Source of the DNA: Modestobacter sp. Leaf380
Lineage (GTDB): Bacteria > Actinomycetota > Actinomycetes > Mycobacteriales > Geodermatophilaceae
NCBI RefSeq assembly: GCF_001424485.1
Contig: NZ_LMQC01000024.1
Location: forward strand, 62,001-126,000
Direction of reading: 5' to 3'
Length of the DNA stretch: 64,000 nucleotides
Shown: positions 1 to 9,364 of the stretch, in pieces
Numbering within the stretch: the first letter of the stretch is position 1
Layout of the letters: every line of letters begins with the position of its first letter
The notes under the pieces: generated by a model
Seen by the model: the letters and a program-made list of their open reading frames with translations, nothing else
The model's database searches: none
Told to the model about the DNA's origin: nothing
Made by a program: the position numbers and the translations under genes

Positions 1-1
1 C

Positions 2-3000
2 ATTGACTTCGCCGTCACCCGCGACGAGCTCCGCGGGATCAACCCCGGCTTGGGGCACCGGGTCGACGGGGCGCTGGACGCGCTCGCGCCGGTCTTGGTC
101 GAACGCCCGGGCCACGGGGCAGTCCGCATCTACCACGAGTCGTTCGGCCGGTTCCTGCGCCAGCGACTGCAACGAGACTCCGCCGCGCTTGCCGCCGTGC
201 TCGGGTCAATCGCCGACTGGCTCCGGGCCCGCGGCATCTTCGAGGACAGCCGCGCGTTCCGGTCGCTTATCCCCGTGCTGGCCAAGGCTGGCCGTCATCG
301 GGAGGCTGCCGAGCTGGTCGACCACGACTTCGTTGTCAACGCCGTAGCGGCTGCGTTCCCGATGTCGGCGATCCGTGCGTGCCTGGCGACGGCCGCGAGC
401 AGCGCCGCCCAGGCCGGCGACTGGGCCGCGGCCGTCCGATGCGTCGAGCTCAGCCGGGCGGCCGCGACGCTGCAGGACGAACGATTCGAGTCGACCGTCG
501 TGGCGTTCGCGGACGTGGCCACGTCCCTGGTCGGTGCTGACGCCGTTTCGGACCGCCTGCTGCACGAGGGCCGGCCCGTCATGGCCGGGCGGGCCGGCCT
601 GCAGATGTGCGCGGCGGTGGACCGGCTCGGCGGAGTGCCGCCCTGGCATGAGTACATGGCCGCATACAGCGCCGAGGCCGACGACGACAGGACCAGCTAC
701 GGCGAGGAGTCCAACAGGGCGGTCGGGCTCGCGTGGCTTCGGGGCCGGCTCCGGCTGTCGGCGGCGTCGAGTGGCCCACCGCCCGCCACCGGGACCGGGA
801 CCGGGACCGGGACCGGGACCGGGACCGGGGACTCTCCGAGCCCGTCCTCGCCCGACAACGACTTCGGCGCGCCGATGAGGTGGGAGGAATTGGCGGACCA
901 CTACGACGAGGGGCGGCTGTCGGCCGCCGACCTCATCCGCCTCCTCGCCGACACCTACGGTGACGCAGCGGCCGACGCGTTCGCGCACCTGCCAGAGCGT
1001 GCCGGGCCGTACTGCCTGGCCATGGCCGAGGCAATCGCCGCGGATCGCGTGACCGGATCGTCTTGCACCGCCGTGGACTGGGCGTGGGCAGCAGTCGCGC
1101 ATCGCCTGCCGAACGGCTCGCTCCCACGGCTCTTCGCCGCCGGGCTGAACCTGGACGACGTCGCCGCCGTGTCGCCGTACGACCGGGGCGCGCTGCTGCA
1201 GTTGACCCGCGATGTCCAGCAGTCCTCCGTTCGGTGGGAGCGCTCTGTCCTGCCGAAGTGGCTAGACAAGATTGCGTCGGCGGCCCGCGCAGACCCGGTT
1301 GGTTTGGACGCCGCCGAGGCGCTCGTTGACGGCCCCGGCTGGTACCGGTGCTGGCTGCGCTTTTGCATCGCCCTGGCCCGCAGTGAGACCGTCTCCGCTG
1401 CTGACCGGGACGCCGCGGTGGAGGCCGCGCTTGAGCTGCTCACGGCTGACCTGCGCCCGTTCGTCGGGGCCCCGCGGGCGTGCGACCTGAACCCAATTCA
1501 TGGGACCCTGCAGGCCACCGTCCGCCGGGCCGTGTCGGCGATCGCCGACGACGACGCGTGGGAGCGGGCCGTTGGCGTTGTTCGGCGGGTCGGCGACGCC
1601 CTCGCCACGACGTTGTACGGCGAGGTCGGCGGGCCGCTGCCGTCCGACTGGCTGATGCTCCTCACGATCGAGACGGCGCCCGCGTCGAAGCTAACGGCGG
1701 TCCGCGCACTGGCCCGCGCCCAGATGGAGGAGTCCGGTGCGCGCTTCTACAGCGATATCGCTGAGACGCGGCTGTTCTCCGCACGGATCGAGCTCGCGGC
1801 CGGCGCGCGCGGAGAGGCAATCGCCCTGTGGACGCAGGCGTGCCAGCTGCTGGTCGCGTACGGGTGGCGCAAGGACAGGACGGTCTACGAGCTGCTAAAC
1901 CCGTTCGCGGCGCTCATCGACGCGGACCCCCGGCGCGCGCGGCAGAGGCTCCCGGCGGTGCAGGGAATCTGCGAGCGGGTCTGGCTGCATACCGACGGGA
2001 AGGGAACCCGCGGCGCCCCCAGCCGGTGGTGGGAGCTGCTGGCCGCCGCAGACCCCGTCGCCCTTGCTGGGCTCGTCGCGCCGGCCGTGCAAGCCCGCTG
2101 CAACGAGCCGGACGACCACCTGCACGACGCGCTCGCCGAGCTCTGGCGCGCGTGCAGCGGGACAGCGGATCCGTTCGTCGCTGCCGCCTTGCGCCTCGCG
2201 ATCAGCCTCCCGCTGGATCCGGCCGACCCCGATGCCGTCGCCCGGCTCGCCCAGATGTCGCCCGACCCGAAGAGCGGGCCGGGACGGCTGCTCGCGTCCT
2301 GCCTGGCCAGGTCCGACGAACGGCCGCCGCGGTACTCCTTCACCAACAGTGAGGAGATCGTGGCGTCCGACGAGAGCGTCGTCGTAGCCATCGACGCCGC
2401 CGCCCGATCGGCGCCCGGCGCGCCAACCGTGCGGCCGCTGCCCGTGGTCGCCGGGCCGCCTGAGCGCGACAACCCGTACAGCCGGCCCGCTCCGGACGCT
2501 CCGGACGGCCTCGCCGACCGGCTCGGCTCGCTGGTCCTGCCCAACTTCCCGACGGGACCGATAGGCCTGGCCCGTGCTATCCGGGCCTGGCAGTCCCGGC
2601 CGTACTCCGACCAGTCGGACGCCTGGGCCCTTGACAGAGCAGCGAGCGTCCTCGGCTACCGCCTGCTGGAGATGGCCCAGGACGGACGCTGTGAGGAAGC
2701 GTCCGCCCACCTGGAGCAGATCGCCGACGGCATCGGCCTGGGACGCGAGAGCGACCTGCTCGCCGCGCTGGCCGACGGGTTCACCCAACGGGGCGAGACC
2801 ACGCTTGCTGCCGTGGCGGGTTCTCTGGCGTGGACACGCGCCCGCGGGCGCGGCGGTTGGCTTGCCTTCGGTGGAGAGACGCACCTGAACGCCCTGCGGA
2901 CAGCGACCGCCGCCGACGCCGGCACCGCACTGGCAGTCATCGGCGACGAGATCGCCCGCGCCATCCGTAGCGACCACAGCGGGACCTGGGGCATCGCCCA

Positions 3001-4711
3001 GGCAATGGTCCTGGCGTTCGTCACCGGGGCGGCGACCCCCGACCACGCGGACGATGTCGACACAGCGTTCGCGTGTTTCGACGCAGCCCTGGAAGTCATC
3101 GACGCGCGGACGCCGCGCGTCCACCCCGACGACGACCCGGACCTGCCGTACAACGCGCCGTCGCCCGATCACGGCGAGAAGGCCCCCGGCGACGTCGACG
3201 CCGCTCTGGCCGCCGCCGCGATCGCGGGACTGGCCCGGCCCGAGCGCGAGGCCAAGCGCAGGGCGCTCCTGGCGACCGAGCACCTGCTCGCCGAACGGCC
3301 CGCGGCCGCCGCAGACGGGATCAGGCATGCACTCGAGAATCTGTCCGATCCGGCGACGCTGACCTGGCTGCTCTCACTGCTCGTCCGGTCCGCAGGCCCA
3401 GGTTCGGACGCGCTGGCCACGAGCGGCGACGCCCTGGCGGCCCTGGCCGGTGGACCGCACCTGGTCGTGCGCGCCCTCGCCCGGTCCCTGACCTACCCCC
3501 CGGCCTCACTCGGCTCGCCCGAGCCAGCCGAGCCGGAGCTGGTCGGCGCCGCGTCGACCAGACTGTGGACGCCCGACTCGCACAACCAAAACGATCACAA
3601 CGACGACGGCACGGCGCAGGCGATCGTCGATGAAGTCGCCGGCCGGCGGCTGGCCGCCGCCGAGCCGCTCCTGCCCGGGCTTTCGGCCGCCGTCGTCCGG
3701 CTAACGGCCAGCGCGATCGACGACGGGAAACTAACGCAGAGGATGCGCCGCCAGCTCAAGGCGCTCGAGGACCGGCACGGCGACGAGCGCCGATGGCCCG
3801 ATGCCTGGCTGGCGATCTCGGAGGCCGCTGAGGATGCGCTCCAGCGCGCCGCAGCCGGCGCCAGGTCGGCCGACCTACGCTGCGGCGCCCTGCAGGACCC
3901 TGGCGCGCGCGAAGCCGAACTCGCCGACTTCCTCTTAGACCCCCCGCGGCTGGCCCTGGCGCTCGAGGCGACACGCCTTCCCCGGCCGGCCGTTCCGCCT
4001 CCGCCGAGCCGCTACGACCGGCTCTGGAACACGCTCTCCCCAGCCCCTGCAGCAACGGCGGGCGCGGACGGACCCGAGCGACTTGCCGGTGCGGCGTCCG
4101 GGACCGTCGCCGCGCCGGTCATAACGGACTTTGGCGGGCTCGACGACGCTGGCGGTGGCTGGCGCGTCTTGGCCAGCGCCGAGGCGCTCCGCTCGTCTAC
4201 GCCCCGCGGTGACAACCAGGGCGACGTGCTCGTCTTCCGGTTCCGGGGCCCAGAGGCCCGCGACGAGCACGAACAGACCGGCTCGGACCTGCCGCCGTTC
4301 GTCCGCGGCGATCTGGACCATTGGGAAGGGCTGCTATCGGTGCCCTTCCGGTTCAGCGACGTCGAACCGCTCGCAGGGCTTGACATGAGCGTCGGCGCAG
4401 CCACCGACGCTCGTGGCGGGCTTGGGCTCCCAAAGATGGCAGTTGTACCTGGGCCCGCACTGCTCGCCGCGTTCCGGGCGACCTCGACCGACAGGCCGTT
4501 CGAGCTGTACGACGGCGCAGGGCCGCTTGCCGCGCTGCGCACCTGGAGGACTCTCTACGAGACCAGCGATTACCACCAGCCGTGGCCGCGGCTGACCGGC
4601 GCCGCACTAGTCGTAACCAGGCGCGGATTCGACCTGCTCACGGCCGTCGCTCCACGGACGGTCATGCGCGACTACGTCAGCCGCGCTGCCTCCATCGACG
4701 GCGGCGGTTGA
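2..4711 (+). CDS. C-terminal part of a giant STAND/NACHT-like protein with helical-repeat body (5' end outside window)
   Basis: The frame is open from base 2 with no stop, so the gene begins before the window; 1,569 residues are visible. Near the start lies a stretch reading AVRIYHESFGRFLRQRL, which resembles the H-x-SF-x-x-FL signature found where the winged-helix part of NACHT/NB-ARC (STAND) ATPases ends; the P-loop domain would then lie upstream, unseen. The next ~1,300 residues are alanine-rich alpha-helical segments of TPR/HEAT character, interrupted near residue 260 by a Thr-Gly repeat linker. The last ~170 residues (about 1,400 on) look like a separate mixed alpha/beta domain. Family knowledge: STAND proteins with long helical repeats act as sensors, often in anti-phage defence. 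That role here is inference from shape and from its place in an integrase-bearing island. No homologue is recognised with certainty. Confidence 0.75.
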   Translation: MDFAVTRDELRGINPGLGHRVDGALDALAPVLVERPGHGAVRIYHESFGRFLRQRLQRDSAALAAVLGSIADWLRARGIFEDSRAFRSLIPVLAKAGRHREAAELVDHDFVVNAVAAAFPMSAIRACLATAASSAAQAGDWAAAVRCVELSRAAATLQDERFESTVVAFADVATSLVGADAVSDRLLHEGRPVMAGRAGLQMCAAVDRLGGVPPWHEYMAAYSAEADDDRTSYGEESNRAVGLAWLRGRLRLSAASSGPPPATGTGTGTGTGTGTGDSPSPSSPDNDFGAPMRWEELADHYDEGRLSAADLIRLLADTYGDAAADAFAHLPERAGPYCLAMAEAIAADRVTGSSCTAVDWAWAAVAHRLPNGSLPRLFAAGLNLDDVAAVSPYDRGALLQLTRDVQQSSVRWERSVLPKWLDKIASAARADPVGLDAAEALVDGPGWYRCWLRFCIALARSETVSAADRDAAVEAALELLTADLRPFVGAPRACDLNPIHGTLQATVRRAVSAIADDDAWERAVGVVRRVGDALATTLYGEVGGPLPSDWLMLLTIETAPASKLTAVRALARAQMEESGARFYSDIAETRLFSARIELAAGARGEAIALWTQACQLLVAYGWRKDRTVYELLNPFAALIDADPRRARQRLPAVQGICERVWLHTDGKGTRGAPSRWWELLAAADPVALAGLVAPAVQARCNEPDDHLHDALAELWRACSGTADPFVAAALRLAISLPLDPADPDAVARLAQMSPDPKSGPGRLLASCLARSDERPPRYSFTNSEEIVASDESVVVAIDAAARSAPGAPTVRPLPVVAGPPERDNPYSRPAPDAPDGLADRLGSLVLPNFPTGPIGLARAIRAWQSRPYSDQSDAWALDRAASVLGYRLLEMAQDGRCEEASAHLEQIADGIGLGRESDLLAALADGFTQRGETTLAAVAGSLAWTRARGRGGWLAFGGETHLNALRTATAADAGTALAVIGDEIARAIRSDHSGTWGIAQAMVLAFVTGAATPDHADDVDTAFACFDAALEVIDARTPRVHPDDDPDLPYNAPSPDHGEKAPGDVDAALAAAAIAGLARPEREAKRRALLATEHLLAERPAAAADGIRHALENLSDPATLTWLLSLLVRSAGPGSDALATSGDALAALAGGPHLVVRALARSLTYPPASLGSPEPAEPELVGAASTRLWTPDSHNQNDHNDDGTAQAIVDEVAGRRLAAAEPLLPGLSAAVVRLTASAIDDGKLTQRMRRQLKALEDRHGDERRWPDAWLAISEAAEDALQRAAAGARSADLRCGALQDPGAREAELADFLLDPPRLALALEATRLPRPAVPPPPSRYDRLWNTLSPAPAATAGADGPERLAGAASGTVAAPVITDFGGLDDAGGGWRVLASAEALRSSTPRGDNQGDVLVFRFRGPEARDEHEQTGSDLPPFVRGDLDHWEGLLSVPFRFSDVEPLAGLDMSVGAATDARGGLGLPKMAVVPGPALLAAFRATSTDRPFELYDGAGPLAALRTWRTLYETSDYHQPWPRLTGAALVVTRRGFDLLTAVAPRTVMRDYVSRAASIDGGG
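791..826. repeat. Hexanucleotide tandem repeat GGGACC x6 inside the giant STAND-like gene
   Basis: Six perfect head-to-tail copies of GGGACC, with partial copies at both edges. In frame it encodes a Thr-Gly dipeptide run followed by a Ser/Pro/Asp-rich linker. A 6-bp unit cannot shift the frame, so copy-number change would alter linker length only. Confidence 0.9.
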
Positions 4712-4964
4712 CGGCGCGCCGGCCGGCGTGAGTGCGCCTAAGCCGTGGGCGGACCGAGGGGAGGCGGTCATCGGCGCTGCGGCAGAGACAGTCAGTGACG
4801 ATAGAAAGCGAGACCGCCGACGAGCAGCAAGGGAATTTCGATGGCCCGTCACTCATCGGCAGGTTGTCGTTGCTGCCGACGTAACCGACAAGACCGTCCC
4901 AGCGTCGCGCGCCACCCGCGACCAGACATAAGAATTCATGGCTGCACGCGCGAGGCCGATCATT

Positions 4965-6521
4965 CTACGGCGGGCTGATGTCATCCGTCGCCGCAGCAAT
5001 CAACCGTGCTCCGCCAGCCTGCGATGCTGCGGTCACGGCTCTTAGTGGCCCAGACCTCTGCGATTCCAGCATCACCACCTCACCGCCGGTCATGACCGGA
5101 TTCAGAAAGCGGAGCGTGCCGGAGTCAACCTCACACGACGCTATGTTAAGGCGTCCATCCAGCATCTCGAAGTTTTCGAAGTGGACGTCACTGCCGTCGA
5201 TGAGCACATGCCGTAGTGCGATCTCCCCGCCAGATACGCGCGCCCCGTCGAACGAAAATTCGGTCCCCTCTAGTCTTACTGGCCACTGAGACCACTCTGC
5301 CGCCCCAAAAATGAAGCTGCCCGCAGTCATATCGATGCCATTGCACCAGATGCTTCCCGCTTTGTGCTCGCCGCCGAGAATCCGAACGTCCGTCCCAGAG
5401 ATTTTTGCCCTGCTAAATGCAATGGAGGCACCATCGTGAAGCATTGATGGATTCAACTCCAGCACGCCACCCGAGAAGTCAGCCTCGACAAAGCTGACGC
5501 TGCCGCCGTGCTTGCGCGGACCCAAGATTCGAAGCGTGCCGCTTGTTAGGGAAGCGCCTTGGAAGTTAGCGTCTGTTTTTTCCGTAAAGTCGCCGTAGAA
5601 AGTTATGTCCGATTCTTCGAACTTTGAGTACTCGAACCCAAGTCGCCCCGCGAAGACGGCATTCAGGAAGGACACGTCGCTGCGACGGAACGTGGTCTGC
5701 GAGAAACCGCATTCCCCTACAAAGAGGCAATCGTCAAAGCGCACATGGCAGTCCGAAAAGATGATTCCATCGAAAGATGCATCCTCCAGAACCGAGCCGG
5801 TGAAGTCGAACTCGGCGCCTTGCCAGGAGCGGCCGTCTTCAGATACGAGATGATCCCGCAGCACCTGAATGACGGTGGTGCGAACCTGCGCCTCACCCGC
5901 CGCGTCGACGTTTGGGCCTGCGACAGGCTCGCCGCCAATGAACATCTCCCACGGTCGGGGCCGTCGGTACTCCGGTTGGTCGAAGGTTGGAAGCGGCCCA
6001 CGTGGCGCAAAAGGCATCCTGAGGTATGCACATAACACGTCAATGCAGGTTTGGCGCCCTTCGTGCCAGTCATCTGCAAGGCCAGCCATCGCATAGATTC
6101 CCGCTAGTCGGACTGCAGCTCTCTCCGAACCGATCTGGTCGGACGCACGCGCAAACCGCTCGTTGAACAGTCGGTTAGCGTCGCGTTGAGATGATTCCTC
6201 CTGCAAGCGGTGTTCTTCTTCGCCCAGCCGCTGCTTTCGGTAAGCGACGACCAGTGCAACGGCAGCACCGACTCCGGCCACCAGGCCCGCGGACACCTTT
6301 ATCGCATCGAGGGCGCCTCCTGGCGACACCGCATCGACCTGCTGAAAGTCAGGCCGACCGTAGACAAGCCAGATACCGACGGTCGCGAGCCCGACAAGAG
6401 TCAGGCCTCCAAGAACGACGATCGAAACGCTCATTGCTAACCCATGCCGAAAGAGTGTGGCCCGCTGCTCAGACGACTTCACGTCCCGGTCCAATGTCGC
6501 ACCCCCCTTTTCATCGCGCAC
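4965..6521 (-). CDS. Two-TM membrane protein with pentapeptide-like beta-helix domain
   Basis: 518 aa from a GTG start. Two hydrophobic segments (about residues 29-51 and 72-92) are followed by a charged helix and the stretch ERFARASDQIGSERAAVRLA (near 120-140), which in actinobacterial membrane-anchored pentapeptide-repeat proteins precedes the repeat domain. From about residue 240 to 490 the sequence is a regular series of short beta strands with aromatic/aliphatic residues spaced about every 20 positions (F-D-F-T-G, A-S-F-D-G, V-S-F-L-N and so on), consistent with a right-handed beta-helix; classic A(D/N)LXX pentapeptides are degenerate. Biochemical role unknown. It lies tail to tail with the STAND-like gene and codirectional with, downstream of, the nuclease-like gene. 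Base composition is lower in GC than the chromosomal genes to the right, consistent with transfer. Confidence 0.75.
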   Translation of the reverse strand: MRDEKGGATLDRDVKSSEQRATLFRHGLAMSVSIVVLGGLTLVGLATVGIWLVYGRPDFQQVDAVSPGGALDAIKVSAGLVAGVGAAVALVVAYRKQRLGEEEHRLQEESSQRDANRLFNERFARASDQIGSERAAVRLAGIYAMAGLADDWHEGRQTCIDVLCAYLRMPFAPRGPLPTFDQPEYRRPRPWEMFIGGEPVAGPNVDAAGEAQVRTTVIQVLRDHLVSEDGRSWQGAEFDFTGSVLEDASFDGIIFSDCHVRFDDCLFVGECGFSQTTFRRSDVSFLNAVFAGRLGFEYSKFEESDITFYGDFTEKTDANFQGASLTSGTLRILGPRKHGGSVSFVEADFSGGVLELNPSMLHDGASIAFSRAKISGTDVRILGGEHKAGSIWCNGIDMTAGSFIFGAAEWSQWPVRLEGTEFSFDGARVSGGEIALRHVLIDGSDVHFENFEMLDGRLNIASCEVDSGTLRFLNPVMTGGEVVMLESQRSGPLRAVTAASQAGGARLIAAATDDISPP

Positions 6522-6678
6522 CTTCGGTACCGGCCGGCCGCGGGCCGACCATTTCGGACACAGGCACCTCGTGGCGGCTCGATATATCTGCGGTCAATCT
6601 TCCTTATCCAGTCGACGATAGCTGGGCGGTCCGACGGACCTTCCTGAGCGCGCGGGTGCCGTCCTCAGGGCACTGGCT

Positions 6679-6700
6679 CGGGCCCCCCAAGCGGGGCCCG
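6679..6700. terminator. GC-rich hairpin downstream of the nuclease-like gene
   Basis: CGGGCCCC / GGGGCCCG, 8-bp perfect stem with a 6-nt loop, about 70 bp past the stop of the 828-aa gene and before the pentapeptide-like gene. There is no clear T-run, so it may be an attenuator or weak terminator between the two genes. Confidence 0.4.
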
Positions 6701-6767
6701 CTACCGTCGTGATTATTTCCTCTCAACCCCACATAGCCAAGATCCGACACGGCTGGTCGGCGTCCGG

Positions 6768-9254
6768 TCACCGCCTACTATTGCCCCGCTTCGCTCTTCC
6801 CGGTCTCGGCACCTTTGCGCCCATGGCATCAATCGGAATCAGTTGGGTCGCGTCTCGGGCTAGATTTTCGTCTGGGATCACGAGGCGGTTGTCGAATAGC
6901 AGCTCTAGTAGTTGCGCGTTACGCGAGTCGAAGAGCATCAGAGCTGCCCGGTGTGCGCGCATTTGATACTTCTTGGCCGACAGGTATCGCTGAAGGTATT
7001 GATGCGCCTCGTCGACCGACTCACCTTTCCCAGGGCAGGCCCAGGCAAGAACGAACGGATTACCAGCGGTATCTGTGACAACGTTCGTGACCGAGTGGTG
7101 ACGACCGTCTTGTTTGACTGCACGGCTCAGGTCTCGCGCGTATCGTCCGAATTTACGCTGGACCTTATCGCTTCCCTCTAATAGGATGGCCGTCGTGGAG
7201 AGCCAACCATTCGGCTTCTCTTCTGAGATGTTGTCGATCAACTTAAGTAGAGCGGCATCAACCGGCAGTCGCGGCTTCTCAGCGCTAGCGTTCGAGGGCT
7301 CTCGCTGAGCCTCATACCAGGCGTCCAGAGGGGCGGTCTGGCTTGCGATCAGTTCGCGACCTTGTGCTGCATGGCGCCGAAGCGACGCGACGGTGGGTGA
7401 CCCCGTCCACGGAAGTGCCTCCGCGCGCGCTTTCGGGTCAGGCTCGACGTATAGGCCGCGACGTAGGAATTGCAAGTACAGGTCGAGTTCATCGACGGCA
7501 AGGAACTTCTTCGTAACATCAGGGTGCGTGCGCCGACGTAAATAGAGGAGTAATTCACATGGACGTTCCACGAGCTCGCTAACAATTCGGAGGTCGTGCA
7601 GCGAGACGGTCCACGGTATGTTCTCCGGCTTGAGCACGCCAGCATCGACGAGCATCGCTGTGGCCGTCGTGACGCCTGACAAGTCCTCGAGACCAACAGC
7701 GATCGTATGAATTTCGCGAATGCCACCGACTTCTATCCACTTGTCATCATCAAGTCTGATACGTTTGTCTTCCACGATCCTTTCGCGTAGCCGTTCGGCC
7801 TGATTGGCCGCCGACGTCACGATGTCGCGCAACTTGCCTTGCAGGCGTCGCGCAACACCTCCCCGCGCCTCAGCGGTGAGCGACACGGCCTTGACCTCGA
7901 TGATCAGCGCAACGTCATCGACGATAATCAGCCCATCCGCTTCCACCCGCTTCGTGAACTGCGCAGGAGTATCTTGCTTGCCTGCCGCCTTTGGATCTGG
8001 GACGAAGTAGTTAAAGGATCGATGGACTGCAGCGCCCGGCAAAGCTGCCGCGATAAGATCAAGAGCTGCGTCCTCCACCCACCGACCACGGTGTCGGTCA
8101 TAGGCAGAGGTCTTGCCAGCCGCCTTGAGTTTCGTCTCGATGACTTCACGAACCGCCGGCAGGGCTAACGCATCATGAACCAACATTCGCCGACCATCCT
8201 GATCACGCACGAGCGGCGCTGTGCGCAGGGGGTTGTCGCCGTGAAAGAAACGTTCCATGGCTTCGTCCACATCGGTAATGCCCTGAAGTGTGAACGCGTC
8301 GAGGACGGCCTCGACGACTTCTTCCGTGTAGCCAGTCTTGCCCGCGACGGCTTGGATGTCGATCGCCGCAGAATGATCGACGTACGTCGTGAGGTCTTCT
8401 AGTGCAGCGAATAGCTCTTCGGCAACTGCTCGGTGTTCGTCTTCTAGCTGGGGCTCGAATTGCGCGCCAGCCCCATCGACGGCGCGCCTCACGCGGTTGA
8501 TCGACTTGAGCATAGGAAGACTGGCGTCACGAGCGGCTTCCATGCGGGAAAAGCGTTCTTCAAGCGCCTCGATGGACAGCACTCTCACCGCTTCCATGAC
8601 ATCAACAGCTTCGAGACCCGAGAATCCAAGAGTGCCTCGGCAATCGCGGTCTACATTCGAATCCGAGAAAAGGCCTCGTAGCGTTTCTCTCAGCATGTGG
8701 GGATACACAGGGTTACGAAGCATGATTTCGCGTTGAACAGACGCGACGAGCACTTGGCTTATGGCGTCTGAAGGCGGGGTCTCAAATAGAGGAAGCATCG
8801 CCCCAGCTTCAACAGCGGCCTGAGCCGAGGCCTGGATACTTAGGGGGAAGAACTCGGGATCCTGTTCTGCCGGTTGAGCGCTTTCCTGATTGACGTCGCG
8901 GCAAGTCAACGCGATGGCAATGACCTCAAGCACTGCGGGCAATGGCTCCGGGCCACCCGTGGCGTGCTGCATCGCCATCGTGGCTCGAACACTTTGGACA
9001 ACGCGCAAAATCCCCTGATTTCGGGCCGCTGAAAGCGTCTCACGAACCGCGCGACCGAGGTCTGCACGCGCCGCTGCGGCCGCTTCCTCGAAGCTGTTCG
9101 CGGCCTGGACGTATCCGGCGAGCCGCTCGTACGCGGACTCGATCGAGGAAACGGTCCGAGGGAATTGACGCGCGCCCGCGCGAACCTGTTGGGCGGCCTT
9201 TCGTGCCCGCCGCCTTCTCTCGCGACGCGCGCGCCGCTGACGTCCGGTACTCAT
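6768..9254 (-). CDS. 828-aa PD-(D/E)XK-type nuclease candidate
   Basis: Very basic N-terminus (first 30 residues mostly Arg/Lys/Ala), then a long helical region to about residue 380. The segment from about 386 (RHRGRWVEDAALDLI) to 500 has the layout of a restriction-endonuclease-like fold: RG..VE helix with a Glu, a beta hairpin, then D440 and E453-V-K455 (D-x12-ExK) at the end of hydrophobic strands, followed by an A-N-Q-A helix (Q about 485). That pattern is what NERD and other PD-(D/E)XK nuclease families show. The last 300 residues are unassigned. The nuclease call rests on motifs only. Position in a tRNA-integrated island next to a STAND-like protein and a membrane beta-helix protein suggests defence. 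GC content is lower than in flanking chromosomal genes. Confidence 0.7.
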   Translation of the reverse strand: MSTGRQRRARRERRRRARKAAQQVRAGARQFPRTVSSIESAYERLAGYVQAANSFEEAAAAARADLGRAVRETLSAARNQGILRVVQSVRATMAMQHATGGPEPLPAVLEVIAIALTCRDVNQESAQPAEQDPEFFPLSIQASAQAAVEAGAMLPLFETPPSDAISQVLVASVQREIMLRNPVYPHMLRETLRGLFSDSNVDRDCRGTLGFSGLEAVDVMEAVRVLSIEALEERFSRMEAARDASLPMLKSINRVRRAVDGAGAQFEPQLEDEHRAVAEELFAALEDLTTYVDHSAAIDIQAVAGKTGYTEEVVEAVLDAFTLQGITDVDEAMERFFHGDNPLRTAPLVRDQDGRRMLVHDALALPAVREVIETKLKAAGKTSAYDRHRGRWVEDAALDLIAAALPGAAVHRSFNYFVPDPKAAGKQDTPAQFTKRVEADGLIIVDDVALIIEVKAVSLTAEARGGVARRLQGKLRDIVTSAANQAERLRERIVEDKRIRLDDDKWIEVGGIREIHTIAVGLEDLSGVTTATAMLVDAGVLKPENIPWTVSLHDLRIVSELVERPCELLLYLRRRTHPDVTKKFLAVDELDLYLQFLRRGLYVEPDPKARAEALPWTGSPTVASLRRHAAQGRELIASQTAPLDAWYEAQREPSNASAEKPRLPVDAALLKLIDNISEEKPNGWLSTTAILLEGSDKVQRKFGRYARDLSRAVKQDGRHHSVTNVVTDTAGNPFVLAWACPGKGESVDEAHQYLQRYLSAKKYQMRAHRAALMLFDSRNAQLLELLFDNRLVIPDENLARDATQLIPIDAMGAKVPRPGRAKRGNSRR

Positions 9255-9364
9255 GCCGCCATCATGAGCCGGACGGTAGCCCAGCGATCCGATATCTCAG
9301 TCGCCCTAGGCATCAAGCAGCGGAGAGGCGCAGGTCTGACGCCCATCACGCCTAATGCATCTCG

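Noticed and set aside
1895-3328. 477-aa minus-strand open frame opposite the STAND-like gene
   Set aside because: High-GC shadow frame: low-complexity Arg/Gly/Val composition, no domain signal, and the opposite strand has a coherent protein.
4728-4931. 67-aa open frame in the gap after the STAND-like gene
   Set aside because: No ribosome site, no family, and codon use unlike a gene; overlapping frames are equally open.
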